From NCBI GenBank assembly GCA_946482335.1, contig CAMLRG010000196.1:1-10293 (forward strand): 10,293 nucleotides of DNA. The letters are read 5' to 3'. Positions within the stretch are counted from its first letter, which is position 1. Each line of letters begins with the position of its first letter. Source of the DNA: an uncultured Duganella sp. (lineage in GTDB: Bacteria > Pseudomonadota > Gammaproteobacteria > Burkholderiales > Burkholderiaceae). Below the pieces are notes generated by a model. The model was not told where the DNA came from and did not search any database. It saw nothing but the letters and a program-made list of their open reading frames with translations. This document shows, one piece after another, positions 1 to 6,889 of the stretch. The translations under genes and the position numbers were made by a program.

Positions 1-2331
1 ACTGCCGACCACCACGAATTCGAAGCCACCCTGCATGCGCCATACCGTGCCGCGGCTGGCGCCAACGAGGCGCGCAGCTTCACGCTCGAATTCAGCTTCC
101 CCAACGTCCAGGACGTACAAGCCGTGAGCTGGGTGCTGGAAGTGGTGGCGGCCGACGGCAGCGTGGTGGAGCGCTGGACCGGCGTGGAACGCCTGCACGA
201 CAAGCCCGTCAACGTGACGGTCGAATGGGCTGGCAGGAACCGCCGTAACGCCCTGCCGCCCGGCATCTACAAGGCCCGCCTGCGCGCCATTTCGGAAGAG
301 TCGAAGCGCGGCCTGTCCGCCAGCCCGGACGCGGTACTGCGCCGCATTGCCGGCTACGACGGCGAAGTCCACGAGCAGGAATGGGATATCGCCATCGGCC
401 AGCAGCAGGCCAAGGCTGGCGCGCCGGTGCGGATGGCATCGGCACCCGCCCCCTCTTCCCTGCCCTACACCGTCTACTTCGGCAACCTGCACAGCCAGAC
501 CAACCATAGCGATGGCGGAGGCAACCTGGCCAGTTGCACCGGCTCGCAAGCGCCGCAAGCGGGCGCCTTCGGCCCTACCGATGCGTTCACCTATGCCAAG
601 GGGCGCGGCCTGGACTTCCTGCTCGCCTCCGAACATAACCACATGTACGACGGTTCGGATTCCACCAATACCTCCGCCGACCCGGCCACCGCCAAAGCCC
701 TGTACCAGTCCGGCCTGAGCGAAGCGGCGAGCTTCAACAGTGCCAATCCCAACTTCCTGGCGATCTACGGCCTGGAATGGGGCGTCATCAGCAATGGCGG
801 CCATATGAACATCCTGAATGCGAACGAGTTGCTGGGATGGGAAAGCAACAGCTCCGGCCAACTGCTGGCCGATACCCTGACCGCCAAGAACGATTACGCC
901 AGCTTGTACACCCTGATGCGCCAGCGCGGCTGGCTGGGCCAGTTCAACCACCCTTCCTCCAGCGGCCAGTTCATTGTCAACGGCACCCCGCTGGGCTATA
1001 CCGCCGACGGCGACGAAGCGATGGCGCTGTGCGAGGTGATGAACACGTCCGCTTTCTCGACCAATACCACCGAATCGGAAACGGGGCGCAGCAATTACGA
1101 AAGCGCCTGCCGCAAGGCGCTGGAAGCGGGCTACCACGTGGCTTTCAGCACCAACCAGGACAACCATTGCGCCAACTGGGGCGCCTCGTACACCAACCGC
1201 ACCGGCGTGCTGATCCCGAACGGCACCGCCCTGAGCACCGCCAGTTTCATGGACGCGATCCGCGCCCGCCGCGTGTTCGCAACCATGGACAAGACCTCGC
1301 AGCTAGTGTTGACCGCCAACGGCCGTATGATGGGCGAGCGCTTCACCAATAGCGGCACCTTGAACCTGGTGGCGAACTTCAGCAGCACTTCCGGCAAGAC
1401 GGTCTCCACCGTCGAGATCTTCGAAGGCGTCCCCGGCCGCAACGGCACCGTGACCCTGCTGGCCAACAGCGCCAACACCACCATCACGCCGGGCAACGGC
1501 GCCCATTTCTATTACGCCAAGGTGACCCAGAACGATGGCAATATCCTGTGGTCGGCACCGGTCTGGGTGACGCAGCAGGCAGCCTCCGGCGACAGCGTGG
1601 CGCCAACGGTCAGCGCATCGAGCAGCGGCAGCAGCGGCACCATCACTTTCAACGCCAGTGCCAGCGACAATGTCGGCGTGACCAAGGTCGAGTTCTACGT
1701 GGACGGCGCGCTGAAAGGCAGCGACACCGCCTCGCCCTGGTCGTACGCCTTCAATTCGACCAGCGTTTCCAATGGCACGCATGCGCTGACCGCCAAGGCC
1801 TTCGATGCAGCCGGCAACAGCACACTGTCGTCGGCCGTCAATTTCAGCGTCAGCAACACCACGGCCCAGCAACTGGTGCTGAACGGCGGCTTCGAGTCGG
1901 GCAGCACCAATTGGAGCGCCACCAGCGGCGTGATCACCAGCGATTCGTCCGTCGCGGCGCGCACCGGCACCTGGAAAGCATGGATGAACGGCTACGGCAG
2001 TGCGCACACCGACACGCTGTACCAGCAGGTGAGCATCCCGTCGGGCGCCACCAGCGCCACCCTGGGCTTCTGGCTCAAGATCAGCTCCGATGAAACCACC
2101 ACCACCACCGCCTACGATACCTTGAAGGTCCAGGTGCGCAACAGCAGCGGCACGCTGCTGGCGACGCTCGCCACCTACTCGAACCTGAACAAGGGTTCCA
2201 GCTACGTGCAGCGCACCTTCGACTTGAGCGCGTACAAGGGCCAGACCGTGCGCATCTACTTCGAAGGCATCGAAGGTTCGGCCGTGGCGACTTCCTTCAT
2301 CGTGGATGACGTGACGCTGAACGTGCAGTAA
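1..2331 (+). CDS. Exported PHP-type metallohydrolase with Ig-like and jelly-roll-like C-terminal domains (5' partial)
   Basis: The frame is open from base 1, so the gene begins before the window; the GTG at 124 is only an internal codon. 776 residues are visible (numbered from base 1). Residues about 35-95 resemble a FlgD-type Ig fold (W-V-L-E-V, then LPPGIYKARL). The PHP-like domain covers about 155-430: LHSQTNHSDGG near 163, SEHNH near 210, GLEWG then NGGHMN at 257-270, FNHP near 315 and STNQDNH near 383, the metal-ligand pattern of CehA/McbA-type metallohydrolases. About 533-618 is a bacterial Ig-like (Big_7-type) domain with KVEFYVDGALKG. About 624-776 is a jelly-roll or carbohydrate-binding-like domain opening with LVLNGGFESG and ending IVDDVTLNV. 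The modular, Ser/Thr-rich build suggests secretion; the signal peptide would lie outside the window. The expected reaction is metal-dependent phosphoester or related hydrolysis, but the substrate cannot be told. The first HxH motif reads HSQ. No C-terminal sorting or anchor segment is visible. Confidence 0.82.
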   Translation, partial: TADHHEFEATLHAPYRAAAGANEARSFTLEFSFPNVQDVQAVSWVLEVVAADGSVVERWTGVERLHDKPVNVTVEWAGRNRRNALPPGIYKARLRAISEESKRGLSASPDAVLRRIAGYDGEVHEQEWDIAIGQQQAKAGAPVRMASAPAPSSLPYTVYFGNLHSQTNHSDGGGNLASCTGSQAPQAGAFGPTDAFTYAKGRGLDFLLASEHNHMYDGSDSTNTSADPATAKALYQSGLSEAASFNSANPNFLAIYGLEWGVISNGGHMNILNANELLGWESNSSGQLLADTLTAKNDYASLYTLMRQRGWLGQFNHPSSSGQFIVNGTPLGYTADGDEAMALCEVMNTSAFSTNTTESETGRSNYESACRKALEAGYHVAFSTNQDNHCANWGASYTNRTGVLIPNGTALSTASFMDAIRARRVFATMDKTSQLVLTANGRMMGERFTNSGTLNLVANFSSTSGKTVSTVEIFEGVPGRNGTVTLLANSANTTITPGNGAHFYYAKVTQNDGNILWSAPVWVTQQAASGDSVAPTVSASSSGSSGTITFNASASDNVGVTKVEFYVDGALKGSDTASPWSYAFNSTSVSNGTHALTAKAFDAAGNSTLSSAVNFSVSNTTAQQLVLNGGFESGSTNWSATSGVITSDSSVAARTGTWKAWMNGYGSAHTDTLYQQVSIPSGATSATLGFWLKISSDETTTTTAYDTLKVQVRNSSGTLLATLATYSNLNKGSSYVQRTFDLSAYKGQTVRIYFEGIEGSAVATSFIVDDVTLNVQ

Positions 2332-2340
2332 GGCGCGGCC

Positions 2341-3309
2341 TTAACCGCGTATTTCGCGCAAGCCCTTGCCAAGCTTGCGCCGCAGCAGCGTGCGCAGCGT
2401 GACGCCGTCGCGGTAGCCCACCTGCTCGGCGATGCGGTCGACATTTTCGCCGCTGGTCTTGAGCAGGTGCACGGCGCGCTCGATGCGCAAGTCCTGCACG
2501 TAATTGACGGGCGTCTTGCCCAGCACCTCCTGCAGGCGTCGCGCCAGCGTGCGCTTGCTGGTGGCCAGCGCCGCGGCTGCCGCCTCCAGGCTGAAGCCCT
2601 GGGCCAGGTGCTGCCGCACCCAGCGGTCGAAGCCCGCCACCAGGGGATCGGCATGCGCCAGGTGGTCGGAAATCACGTACGCTGATTGCGCCGGTCGCGC
2701 ATCGACCACCAGGTAGCGCGCCACCATGGCCGCCAATTCGGGACTGGCCTGGCGGATCAGCGCCAGCGCCATGTCCAGGTGGCTGAGCGCCGCACCGGCC
2801 GTGACGAACTGTCCGGATGCCACCACCATGCGCTGCGCATCCAGCCGCACCAGCGGATAACGCTGGCGGAACATGGGCGTGAGCCACCAAGTGGTGGTTG
2901 CCTCCTCGCCATCGAGCAAGCCGCTTTCCGCCAGCACGAAAGTGCCGATGCAGGCCGCGGCGATGCGTACACCCTGGCCCGCCAGCGCACGCAGCGCGGC
3001 GGTCGCTTCGGCTACTTCAGCCGTCGCCAACGCAGCTGCCAGGGCATCAGGCATCTTGTGCCCGATGGCCGGCAGCACCACCAGGTCCGGCAATTGCCCC
3101 GCAGCCGCGGGCAGCGCCAGCGGCACCACCGGCAACTGCATGCCCTGCGCACTGCGAACCGTGGGACGCAAGCCCGCCAGCGTTACGTCGAAATGCGGCT
3201 GCGGCGTTCCCAGCATCGGCGCCAGCTCATTGGCCGTGGCAAAGGCATCCAGCACGGCTGATAGCCCGGTGTCGAACACGCTGTCCAGCGCGAGCACGGT
3301 AATTCGCAT
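2341..3309 (-). CDS. GlxA family transcriptional regulator (DJ-1/PfpI domain + AraC-type HTH)
   Basis: 322 residues, the usual length for GlxA-type AraC regulators. Residues 1-190 form a DJ-1/PfpI (class I glutamine amidotransferase-like) domain. It starts ITVLALDSVFDTG and carries the nucleophile-elbow segment AAACIGTF, with Cys120 where the family has its conserved cysteine; in these regulators the domain is thought to sense a ligand rather than catalyse. Residues about 222-320 hold the AraC DNA-binding domain: first helix-turn-helix about 239-260 (SLEAAAAALATSKRTLARRL) and second about 289-311 (VDRIAEQVGYRDGVTLRTLL). The ATG at 3309 matches the normal family N-terminus, but no clear Shine-Dalgarno precedes it. 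A plausible promoter lies at 3344-3371, giving a leader of about 28 nt. The gene diverges from the monooxygenase-fold gene at 3416, its most likely target. It ends 9 bp from the stop of the PHP gene. Effector and regulon are unknown. Confidence 0.93.
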   Translation of the reverse strand: MRITVLALDSVFDTGLSAVLDAFATANELAPMLGTPQPHFDVTLAGLRPTVRSAQGMQLPVVPLALPAAAGQLPDLVVLPAIGHKMPDALAAALATAEVAEATAALRALAGQGVRIAAACIGTFVLAESGLLDGEEATTTWWLTPMFRQRYPLVRLDAQRMVVASGQFVTAGAALSHLDMALALIRQASPELAAMVARYLVVDARPAQSAYVISDHLAHADPLVAGFDRWVRQHLAQGFSLEAAAAALATSKRTLARRLQEVLGKTPVNYVQDLRIERAVHLLKTSGENVDRIAEQVGYRDGVTLRTLLRRKLGKGLREIRG

Positions 3310-3312
3310 GGC

Positions 3313-3394
3313 GCGATCGCTACCAAAGATGTCAATCTCGCCAATTTAACGGCATGGGCCCGGCCTGTAAAGTGCCTCCCATCGCATCCGCGAT
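3313..3394. promoter_or_regulatory. Candidate operator words (GCGAT/ATCGC palindromes) in the divergent control region
   Basis: The 106-bp space between the regulator and the monooxygenase-fold gene contains GCGATCGC at 3313-3320, just upstream of the regulator start, and ATCGC-N4-GCGAT at 3381-3394, in the leader of the opposite gene. Both are palindromic and built from the same 5-bp word. They flank the candidate promoter, as autoregulator sites often do. AraC-type factors more often bind direct repeats, so assignment to this regulator is a guess. Confidence 0.25.
3344..3371 (-). promoter_or_regulatory. Candidate sigma-70 promoter of the GlxA-type regulator
   Basis: Read on the minus strand: -35 TTTACA (3366-3371), a 16-bp spacer and -10 TTAAAT (3344-3349). 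Transcription would start near 3337, about 28 nt before the ATG at 3309. On the plus strand the same bases give only a weak TTTAAC / TGTAAA pair for the opposite gene, so the two divergent promoters may overlap. Called by eye from consensus match. Confidence 0.4.
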
Positions 3395-3403
3395 CAAGCA
3401 ACC

Positions 3404-3410
3404 AAGGAGA
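3404..3410 (+). promoter_or_regulatory. Ribosome binding site of the monooxygenase-fold gene
   Basis: AAGGAGA ends 5 nt before the ATG at 3416. This strong Shine-Dalgarno match fixes the start. Confidence 0.8.
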
Positions 3411-3415
3411 TAACC

Positions 3416-3715
3416 ATGATCAAGTACGCACTGTTCGCCCGTTTCGAAGCAAAACCCGGCAAGGAAGCCGCCGTCGCCGACTTCCTGCACACCGGCCTGT
3501 CGCTGGCAAAGCAGGAACCCGGTACCAGATACTGGTTTGCACTGCGCCTGTCCGAGCGCGTGTTCGGCGTATTCGACGCCTTCGAAACCGAAGAGGCGCG
3601 CCAGGCCCACCTGAACGGTTCGATCGCTCAGGCGCTGATGGCGCAGGCGCCGGAATTGTTTGCGGCCGCACCGGGCATTGAACCGATCGAGGTACTGGGA
3701 CTGAAGGCGGCGTAG
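3416..3715 (+). CDS. Antibiotic biosynthesis monooxygenase (ABM)-fold protein
   Basis: 99 residues, typical for the ABM family (dimeric alpha+beta barrel). The family pattern is clear: an initial strand YALFARFEAKPGKE, helix AAVADFLHTGLSLAK, then EPGTRYWFALRLS, then the strand VFGVFDAFETEEARQAHLNG and a final helix and strand (IAQALMAQAPELFA, IEPIEVLGL). Such cofactor-free small proteins act as quinol monooxygenases or stress-related oxygenases; members of this subgroup are mostly of unknown substrate. It is probably cytoplasmic, as no signal or membrane segment is present. The start is supported by AAGGAGA 5 nt upstream. It diverges from the GlxA-type regulator, which suggests control by it. 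Its TAG stop (3713-3715) directly abuts the stop of the convergent binding-protein gene, with no base between them. The fold call is firm; the enzymatic role is not. Confidence 0.88.
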   Translation: MIKYALFARFEAKPGKEAAVADFLHTGLSLAKQEPGTRYWFALRLSERVFGVFDAFETEEARQAHLNGSIAQALMAQAPELFAAAPGIEPIEVLGLKAA

Positions 3716-4477
3716 CTATTGGTCCTCGGCGGAGTTGAAGCCGTACTTGCGTTTCAGCTCCTCCACTTCGGCCCGGTTGGTCTGCATGAAGCGGCGGAAC
3801 TGTTCCACCACCTTCGGGTATTTGTGCGACGACAGATACCACTGGCCTGAGGCGTGCGGCAAGTCCGGGTCGTACAGGACCGGCACGTGGGGCAGTTTGC
3901 GGACCTTGATCCAGTAATGGCGGGCGATGCGGGTATTCATGTAGGCCCCGTCGACGCGGCGCATGATCAGTTTTTCGTAGAGCGCGTCGTAATCGGCGGT
4001 TTCCTCGATGCGCAAGGCGCCGGCCGACATCAATTGCTGGTAGGGATAAGGCGTGAACCCGAGCGGGATGCCCAGGGTTTTCAGCTGGCCTACGCCGCGC
4101 CCGACGTTCTCAGGGCGCACCAGCACCCCGTCGGTGAATTCCAGCATTGGCGCGTAGCTGATTTTCAGCTCGCGTTTCATGTCCACCACCCAGTTCGGGT
4201 TGTCGGGGAAAGCCAGGTCGACCTGGCCTTCCACGAACAGGCGGTCGCGCCGCTTCAGCGGATAGACTTCATAGGTGAAGGTGTAGCCCATGTGGCGGGC
4301 GAAGGCATCGAGGATATCCTTGCCCAGGCCGCCGTACACGCCGTTTTTCACTTCCGAGTACGGCAGCCAGTTCTTGTAATCCTCGACGCCGATGGAGTAG
4401 GTTTTCTTGTCGGCCGCCTGCGCGGCTCCGTACAGCAGCATGAGCGCCAACTGCGCAGCCAACAAAACCCGCCACAT
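3716..4477 (-). CDS. Exported solute-binding protein, SBP_bac_3 type (transporter substrate-binding domain)
   Basis: 253 residues. Residues 1-21 are a signal peptide: short basic start (MWR), hydrophobic LLAAQLALMLLYGA, and an AQA cleavage site after residue 21. There is no lipobox cysteine, so the mature protein should be free in the periplasm. The rest follows the family-3 amino-acid-type binding fold: an early strand YSIGVEDYKNWLPYSE, GGLGKDILDAFARHMGY near 49-65, GQVDLAFPDNPN near 85-95, YAPMLEFTDGVLVRPEN near 108-124 and a later lobe with RRVDGAYMNTRIA near 173-185. No permease or ATPase gene is nearby, so it may be a sensor or orphan binding protein rather than part of a local ABC transporter. 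It lies 12 bp downstream of the NHL gene on the same strand, with its own ribosome binding site in that gap, so the two are probably cotranscribed. The ligand cannot be told from sequence. Confidence 0.87.
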   Translation of the reverse strand: MWRVLLAAQLALMLLYGAAQAADKKTYSIGVEDYKNWLPYSEVKNGVYGGLGKDILDAFARHMGYTFTYEVYPLKRRDRLFVEGQVDLAFPDNPNWVVDMKRELKISYAPMLEFTDGVLVRPENVGRGVGQLKTLGIPLGFTPYPYQQLMSAGALRIEETADYDALYEKLIMRRVDGAYMNTRIARHYWIKVRKLPHVPVLYDPDLPHASGQWYLSSHKYPKVVEQFRRFMQTNRAEVEELKRKYGFNSAEDQ

Positions 4478-4483
4478 GGCACA

Positions 4484-4488
4484 CCTCC
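4484..4488 (-). promoter_or_regulatory. Ribosome binding site of the solute-binding protein gene
   Basis: GGAGG on the minus strand, 6 nt before the ATG at 4477. It lies wholly inside the 12-bp gap after the NHL gene's stop, which supports an operon with separate translation of the second gene. Confidence 0.8.
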
Positions 4489-4489
4489 G

Positions 4490-6685
4490 TCACTCCAGCT
4501 GGTAGGCGTAGATATTGACGACGTTGAAGGTGGTGTCGGGCACGTACACGCGCCGGTCGCGCGCATAAATAAAGAACGGCATCCACACGCCGCCGACTTC
4601 GGGATACTTTTTAAATACTAGCTCTCCAGTTACGTATTCTAGCGTGTCCTCGCCAATACGGAAGATTTTCAAAGCCCGGTTGACCAGGTCGTTGACGATC
4701 AGGTGCCCTTCCTGGTCCACGCACAGGCTGGCCGGCAGGTAAAACTTGTCGGCGTCCTGTTCCAGGTCGTCGCAATAGCCGGCGCGGCCGTAGCTCCACA
4801 GGCTGTTGCCGGCCCGGTCGAAGACGCGGATGCAATTGTTGAACTGGTCGCATACGAAGACGCGGTCCTGGGCATCGATCGACACGTCGCAGGGGGCGAA
4901 AGTAGCCAGCGGCTGGCCGTTTTCCGTCCACTGGAAATTCTTGACGAAGGACACCAGGCCGGAGGGCTGCAGCTGCCACATGGAAATGCGGTTATTCAGC
5001 GAATCGGCGATATAGATTTCGCCATGGCTGTTTACTTCCAGCCCTTGCGGCGCCTTCAGCGTGCCATCGCCGCCCAGGCCTTCGCGGCCGAACGGCAAGC
5101 CGTAATTGAGCAGGTGGCCATTGGGCCCGAACTGGAACATCGACACCGTGCAGGCGTTGAAGTTGGTGACAAACACGAGCGGCGTGCCCGGGCAGATCTG
5201 TCCCAGCAAGGGCTGCGACGGGTAATACACCGCCATCGCCAGCCCGCCCGGCATGAAGAAGCCGCGCATCTTGTCCTGCAGCTGGGCGATCGGGTCGGCC
5301 GCGGTGTCGAAGGTCTTCATGCACCAGTTGCCGGAGTCGATGTTGTAGGACGAGGTGGCGGCCCCCACCAGCGGATCGATGCGGGCATGGTGCTTCAGCT
5401 GGTCATACCAGTACTTATAGATATTGGCCGTCGCGCTGGCCCAGCTGTCGATCCAGTTCGACTGCGGCAGGCTGCCGCTGCCGGCGCGCTTGGGGTCGAC
5501 GCCAATCACCGCCGTCATGCAGTTGAACTGCGAGGTGGCGGCATGCACCGTCTGGTTGTCGCGCCGGTGGCCGACCGCATCGAGCAGGATGGCATCCTGG
5601 TCGCCGCCATCGCGGTCCGGGGCGATGCGCATTTTCAGCACGGTGGAGGCGAACGGCTCGGTCACGTAGTACACGTTGGCATCGGCTGCCGCGCAAATCT
5701 GGTAGGGACCGACGAATACCGCGTCTTCCAGCGCGCCGTACACCAGGTCGGAAATCGAATGCACCACGTCCGGCTTGTGGTTCCACAATGGCAGCATGCC
5801 TTCCACCACCGTCAGCAGCTTGCCATCGGTGTCATAGACCGTGATCGAATCCTCCACCTGGCCCGGCACGAAAATGCGGTCGTTGATCACGCACACCGAG
5901 CGCATGACGTTGAATTTGCCGATGCCGGCCGGGTTGCCGAAGCTGTGCAGCAGCGAGGTCTCGCCCGGGCACTGCACCCGTTCATTCTTGATCGGCCAGG
6001 CGGTATCTATCTTCAGCACTTCGTAGTGACCGGTATTGGCCAGGTACAGGCAGCCGTGCGAATCGGAGGCCAGGCCCTGCGGCCACAGCAAGTCATGCAC
6101 GCTGTTGGCATCGTCGACGGTGCGGAATTGCAGCACGAACTTGCCATCCGGGGTGAATTTGACGCAGCGGCTGCGGTCATCGTCCTTGGTGTGGAAAAAC
6201 TCGTCGCACACGTAGACGAAGTGCTCGCCGCTGGCTTCCTTGACGATGGCGATGCCATTCGGGTCGCTCAAGGGCACAAAGCCTTTGCCGTTGATGCCGT
6301 CGGCCGCGTCGCCGAAGGCGAACTGGAAATCGATCGAGTGCTCGTCGTACTCGAACACCACCACCCGGCCATTGCCCATGTCGGTGCAGTACATCAGGTC
6401 CTGCTCCGGATGCGGGCACAGATGGAAAGGCATCAGCAGACGGCGCGCCTGCGCGCTGCCTTCGCCCGGCGTGTCGATCACGTGCAGCAGCCGGTCCAGG
6501 TCCGCGCTGAACACCAGCAGGCGGCTGTTGCCGGTGTCGCAAACCCACACGTGGTCGTAATGGTCGCGCGCAATGCCGACCGGGGAGTTCATGGTGAAGT
6601 CGTCGGGCAGTTCGCCGCTTGCCGTGGTGCCCGGCATGACGAGTTCACCGTAGTGCGTAATATGATGAAATTTGCTCATGGCCAT
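4490..6685 (-). CDS. NHL-repeat beta-propeller protein, 731 aa, function unknown
   Basis: Recurrent NHL blades give the family away: SPVGIARDHYDHVWVCDTGN (34-53), LWPQGLASDSHGCLYLANTG (200-219), KAPQGLEVNSHGEIYIADSL (544-563), FAPCDVSIDAQDRVFVCDQF (596-615), YLPASLCVDQEGHLIVNDLV (649-668) and a closing blade near 704-728. Weaker blades fall near 85-112, 141-165, 262-286 and 323-352, so ten or so blades could form two propellers separated by a less regular stretch (about 355-480). There is no signal peptide or membrane segment, so it is probably cytoplasmic. NHL propellers usually bind proteins, RNA or small ligands; some are enzymes. Eighteen cysteines are present, several at the same blade position. 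Two in-frame ATGs (6685, 6679) are possible; AGGG 6 nt before the second favours 6679, giving 729 aa. Codons at 4604-4642 are strikingly unlike the rest. It is the first gene of an operon with the solute-binding protein and diverges from the histidine kinase. Confidence 0.85.
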   Translation of the reverse strand: MAMSKFHHITHYGELVMPGTTASGELPDDFTMNSPVGIARDHYDHVWVCDTGNSRLLVFSADLDRLLHVIDTPGEGSAQARRLLMPFHLCPHPEQDLMYCTDMGNGRVVVFEYDEHSIDFQFAFGDAADGINGKGFVPLSDPNGIAIVKEASGEHFVYVCDEFFHTKDDDRSRCVKFTPDGKFVLQFRTVDDANSVHDLLWPQGLASDSHGCLYLANTGHYEVLKIDTAWPIKNERVQCPGETSLLHSFGNPAGIGKFNVMRSVCVINDRIFVPGQVEDSITVYDTDGKLLTVVEGMLPLWNHKPDVVHSISDLVYGALEDAVFVGPYQICAAADANVYYVTEPFASTVLKMRIAPDRDGGDQDAILLDAVGHRRDNQTVHAATSQFNCMTAVIGVDPKRAGSGSLPQSNWIDSWASATANIYKYWYDQLKHHARIDPLVGAATSSYNIDSGNWCMKTFDTAADPIAQLQDKMRGFFMPGGLAMAVYYPSQPLLGQICPGTPLVFVTNFNACTVSMFQFGPNGHLLNYGLPFGREGLGGDGTLKAPQGLEVNSHGEIYIADSLNNRISMWQLQPSGLVSFVKNFQWTENGQPLATFAPCDVSIDAQDRVFVCDQFNNCIRVFDRAGNSLWSYGRAGYCDDLEQDADKFYLPASLCVDQEGHLIVNDLVNRALKIFRIGEDTLEYVTGELVFKKYPEVGGVWMPFFIYARDRRVYVPDTTFNVVNIYAYQLE

Positions 6686-6694
6686 CCCTGCCTG
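6686..6694 (-). promoter_or_regulatory. Ribosome binding region deciding between two NHL-gene starts
   Basis: The minus strand reads CAGGCAGGG directly before ATGGCCATG. AGGG (6689-6686) is 6 nt from the ATG at 6679, while AGG (6693-6691) is 5 nt from the ATG at 6685. Both starts are usable; the downstream one has the slightly better Shine-Dalgarno match. Confidence 0.5.
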
Positions 6695-6708
6695 TTATGG
6701 AGCGTTCC

Positions 6709-6737
6709 AGTATCAGGCTTGCGCCGCAATTCGGCAA
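6709..6737 (-). promoter_or_regulatory. Candidate sigma-70 promoter of the NHL / solute-binding protein operon
   Basis: Read on the minus strand: -35 TTGCCG (6732-6737), exactly 17 bp of spacer and -10 GATACT (6709-6714); each hexamer matches consensus at 4 of 6 positions. Transcription would begin near 6702, about 17-23 nt before the two candidate starts. Called by eye. Confidence 0.45.
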
Positions 6738-6745
6738 CATTGTCG

Positions 6746-6766
6746 AAAAATCCCGCAAGCGCGGGG
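6746..6766 (-). terminator. Terminator-like hairpin plus T-run, minus strand
   Basis: On the minus strand CCCGC (6765-6761), loop GCTT, GCGGG (6756-6752), one A, then TTTTT (6750-6746). This is a short all-GC stem with a U-run, the shape of an intrinsic terminator. It sits just upstream of the NHL operon promoter and would stop minus-strand transcripts coming from the kinase side, where no minus-strand gene is seen. The stem is only 5 bp, so strength is uncertain. Confidence 0.4.
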
Positions 6767-6786
6767 CCTGGGGGGCTAGCAGATGG

Positions 6787-6871
6787 CTAGGCAAGGGCAT
6801 CCTATGGTTTCTCAGCAACAGGCACAGGAAATAGTTAAACGCAAGTGAGCGCGAAGTTTATACTTGCCTAG
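6787..6871. repeat. 9-bp perfect inverted repeat in the shared control region
   Basis: CTAGGCAAG at 6787-6795 is the exact reverse complement of CTTGCCTAG at 6863-6871, with 67 bp between the arms. The right arm overlaps the end of the kinase -10 box and the predicted transcription start, which would suit an operator with two half-sites. A pair of this size could also arise by chance. Confidence 0.35.
6835..6864 (+). promoter_or_regulatory. Candidate promoter of the histidine kinase gene
   Basis: A good -10 box TATACT (6859-6864) is preceded at 18 bp by a poor -35, TTAAAC (6835-6840). Transcription would start near 6871, 23 nt before the ATG at 6894. The weak -35 would fit a promoter that needs an activator. 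The TTG at 6864 lies in the -10 box and so would not be on the transcript. Confidence 0.45.
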
Positions 6872-6883
6872 ACGCAGCCAAGT

Positions 6884-6889
6884 GAGGGG
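6884..6889 (+). promoter_or_regulatory. Ribosome binding site of the histidine kinase gene
   Basis: GAGGGG ends 4 nt before the ATG at 6894 and supports that start over the in-frame TTG at 6864. Confidence 0.6.

Noticed and set aside
124..126. GTG as a start codon for the PHP gene
   Set aside because: The frame is open upstream to base 1, the upstream residues continue an Ig-like domain, and no ribosome binding site precedes the GTG.
1303..2007. A 234-codon open frame on the minus strand inside the PHP gene
   Set aside because: It is a GC-rich shadow frame with low-complexity Gly/Ala/Arg translation, and it overlaps well-recognised domains on the plus strand.
2095..2109. (ACC)5 microsatellite in the PHP gene encoding five threonines
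   Set aside because: Short and in frame; length change would not shift the frame, so phase variation is unlikely.
2334..2349. Hairpin CGCGG-N6-CCGCG between the PHP and GlxA-type genes
   Set aside because: Only 5 bp of stem, partly inside the regulator's coding end, and no T-run on either strand; too weak to call a terminator.
3330..3335. A perfect TTGACA -35 hexamer on the minus strand before the GlxA-type gene
   Set aside because: The -10 position at the right distance would fall on the start codon and holds no -10-like sequence; the 3344-3371 pair fits better.
4703..6790. A 695-codon open frame on the plus strand opposite the NHL gene
   Set aside because: It is exactly in codon register with the NHL gene, so it stays open merely because TTA, CTA and TCA are absent from that GC-rich gene. 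The product looks like no family and is rich in His, Val, Ala and Arg.
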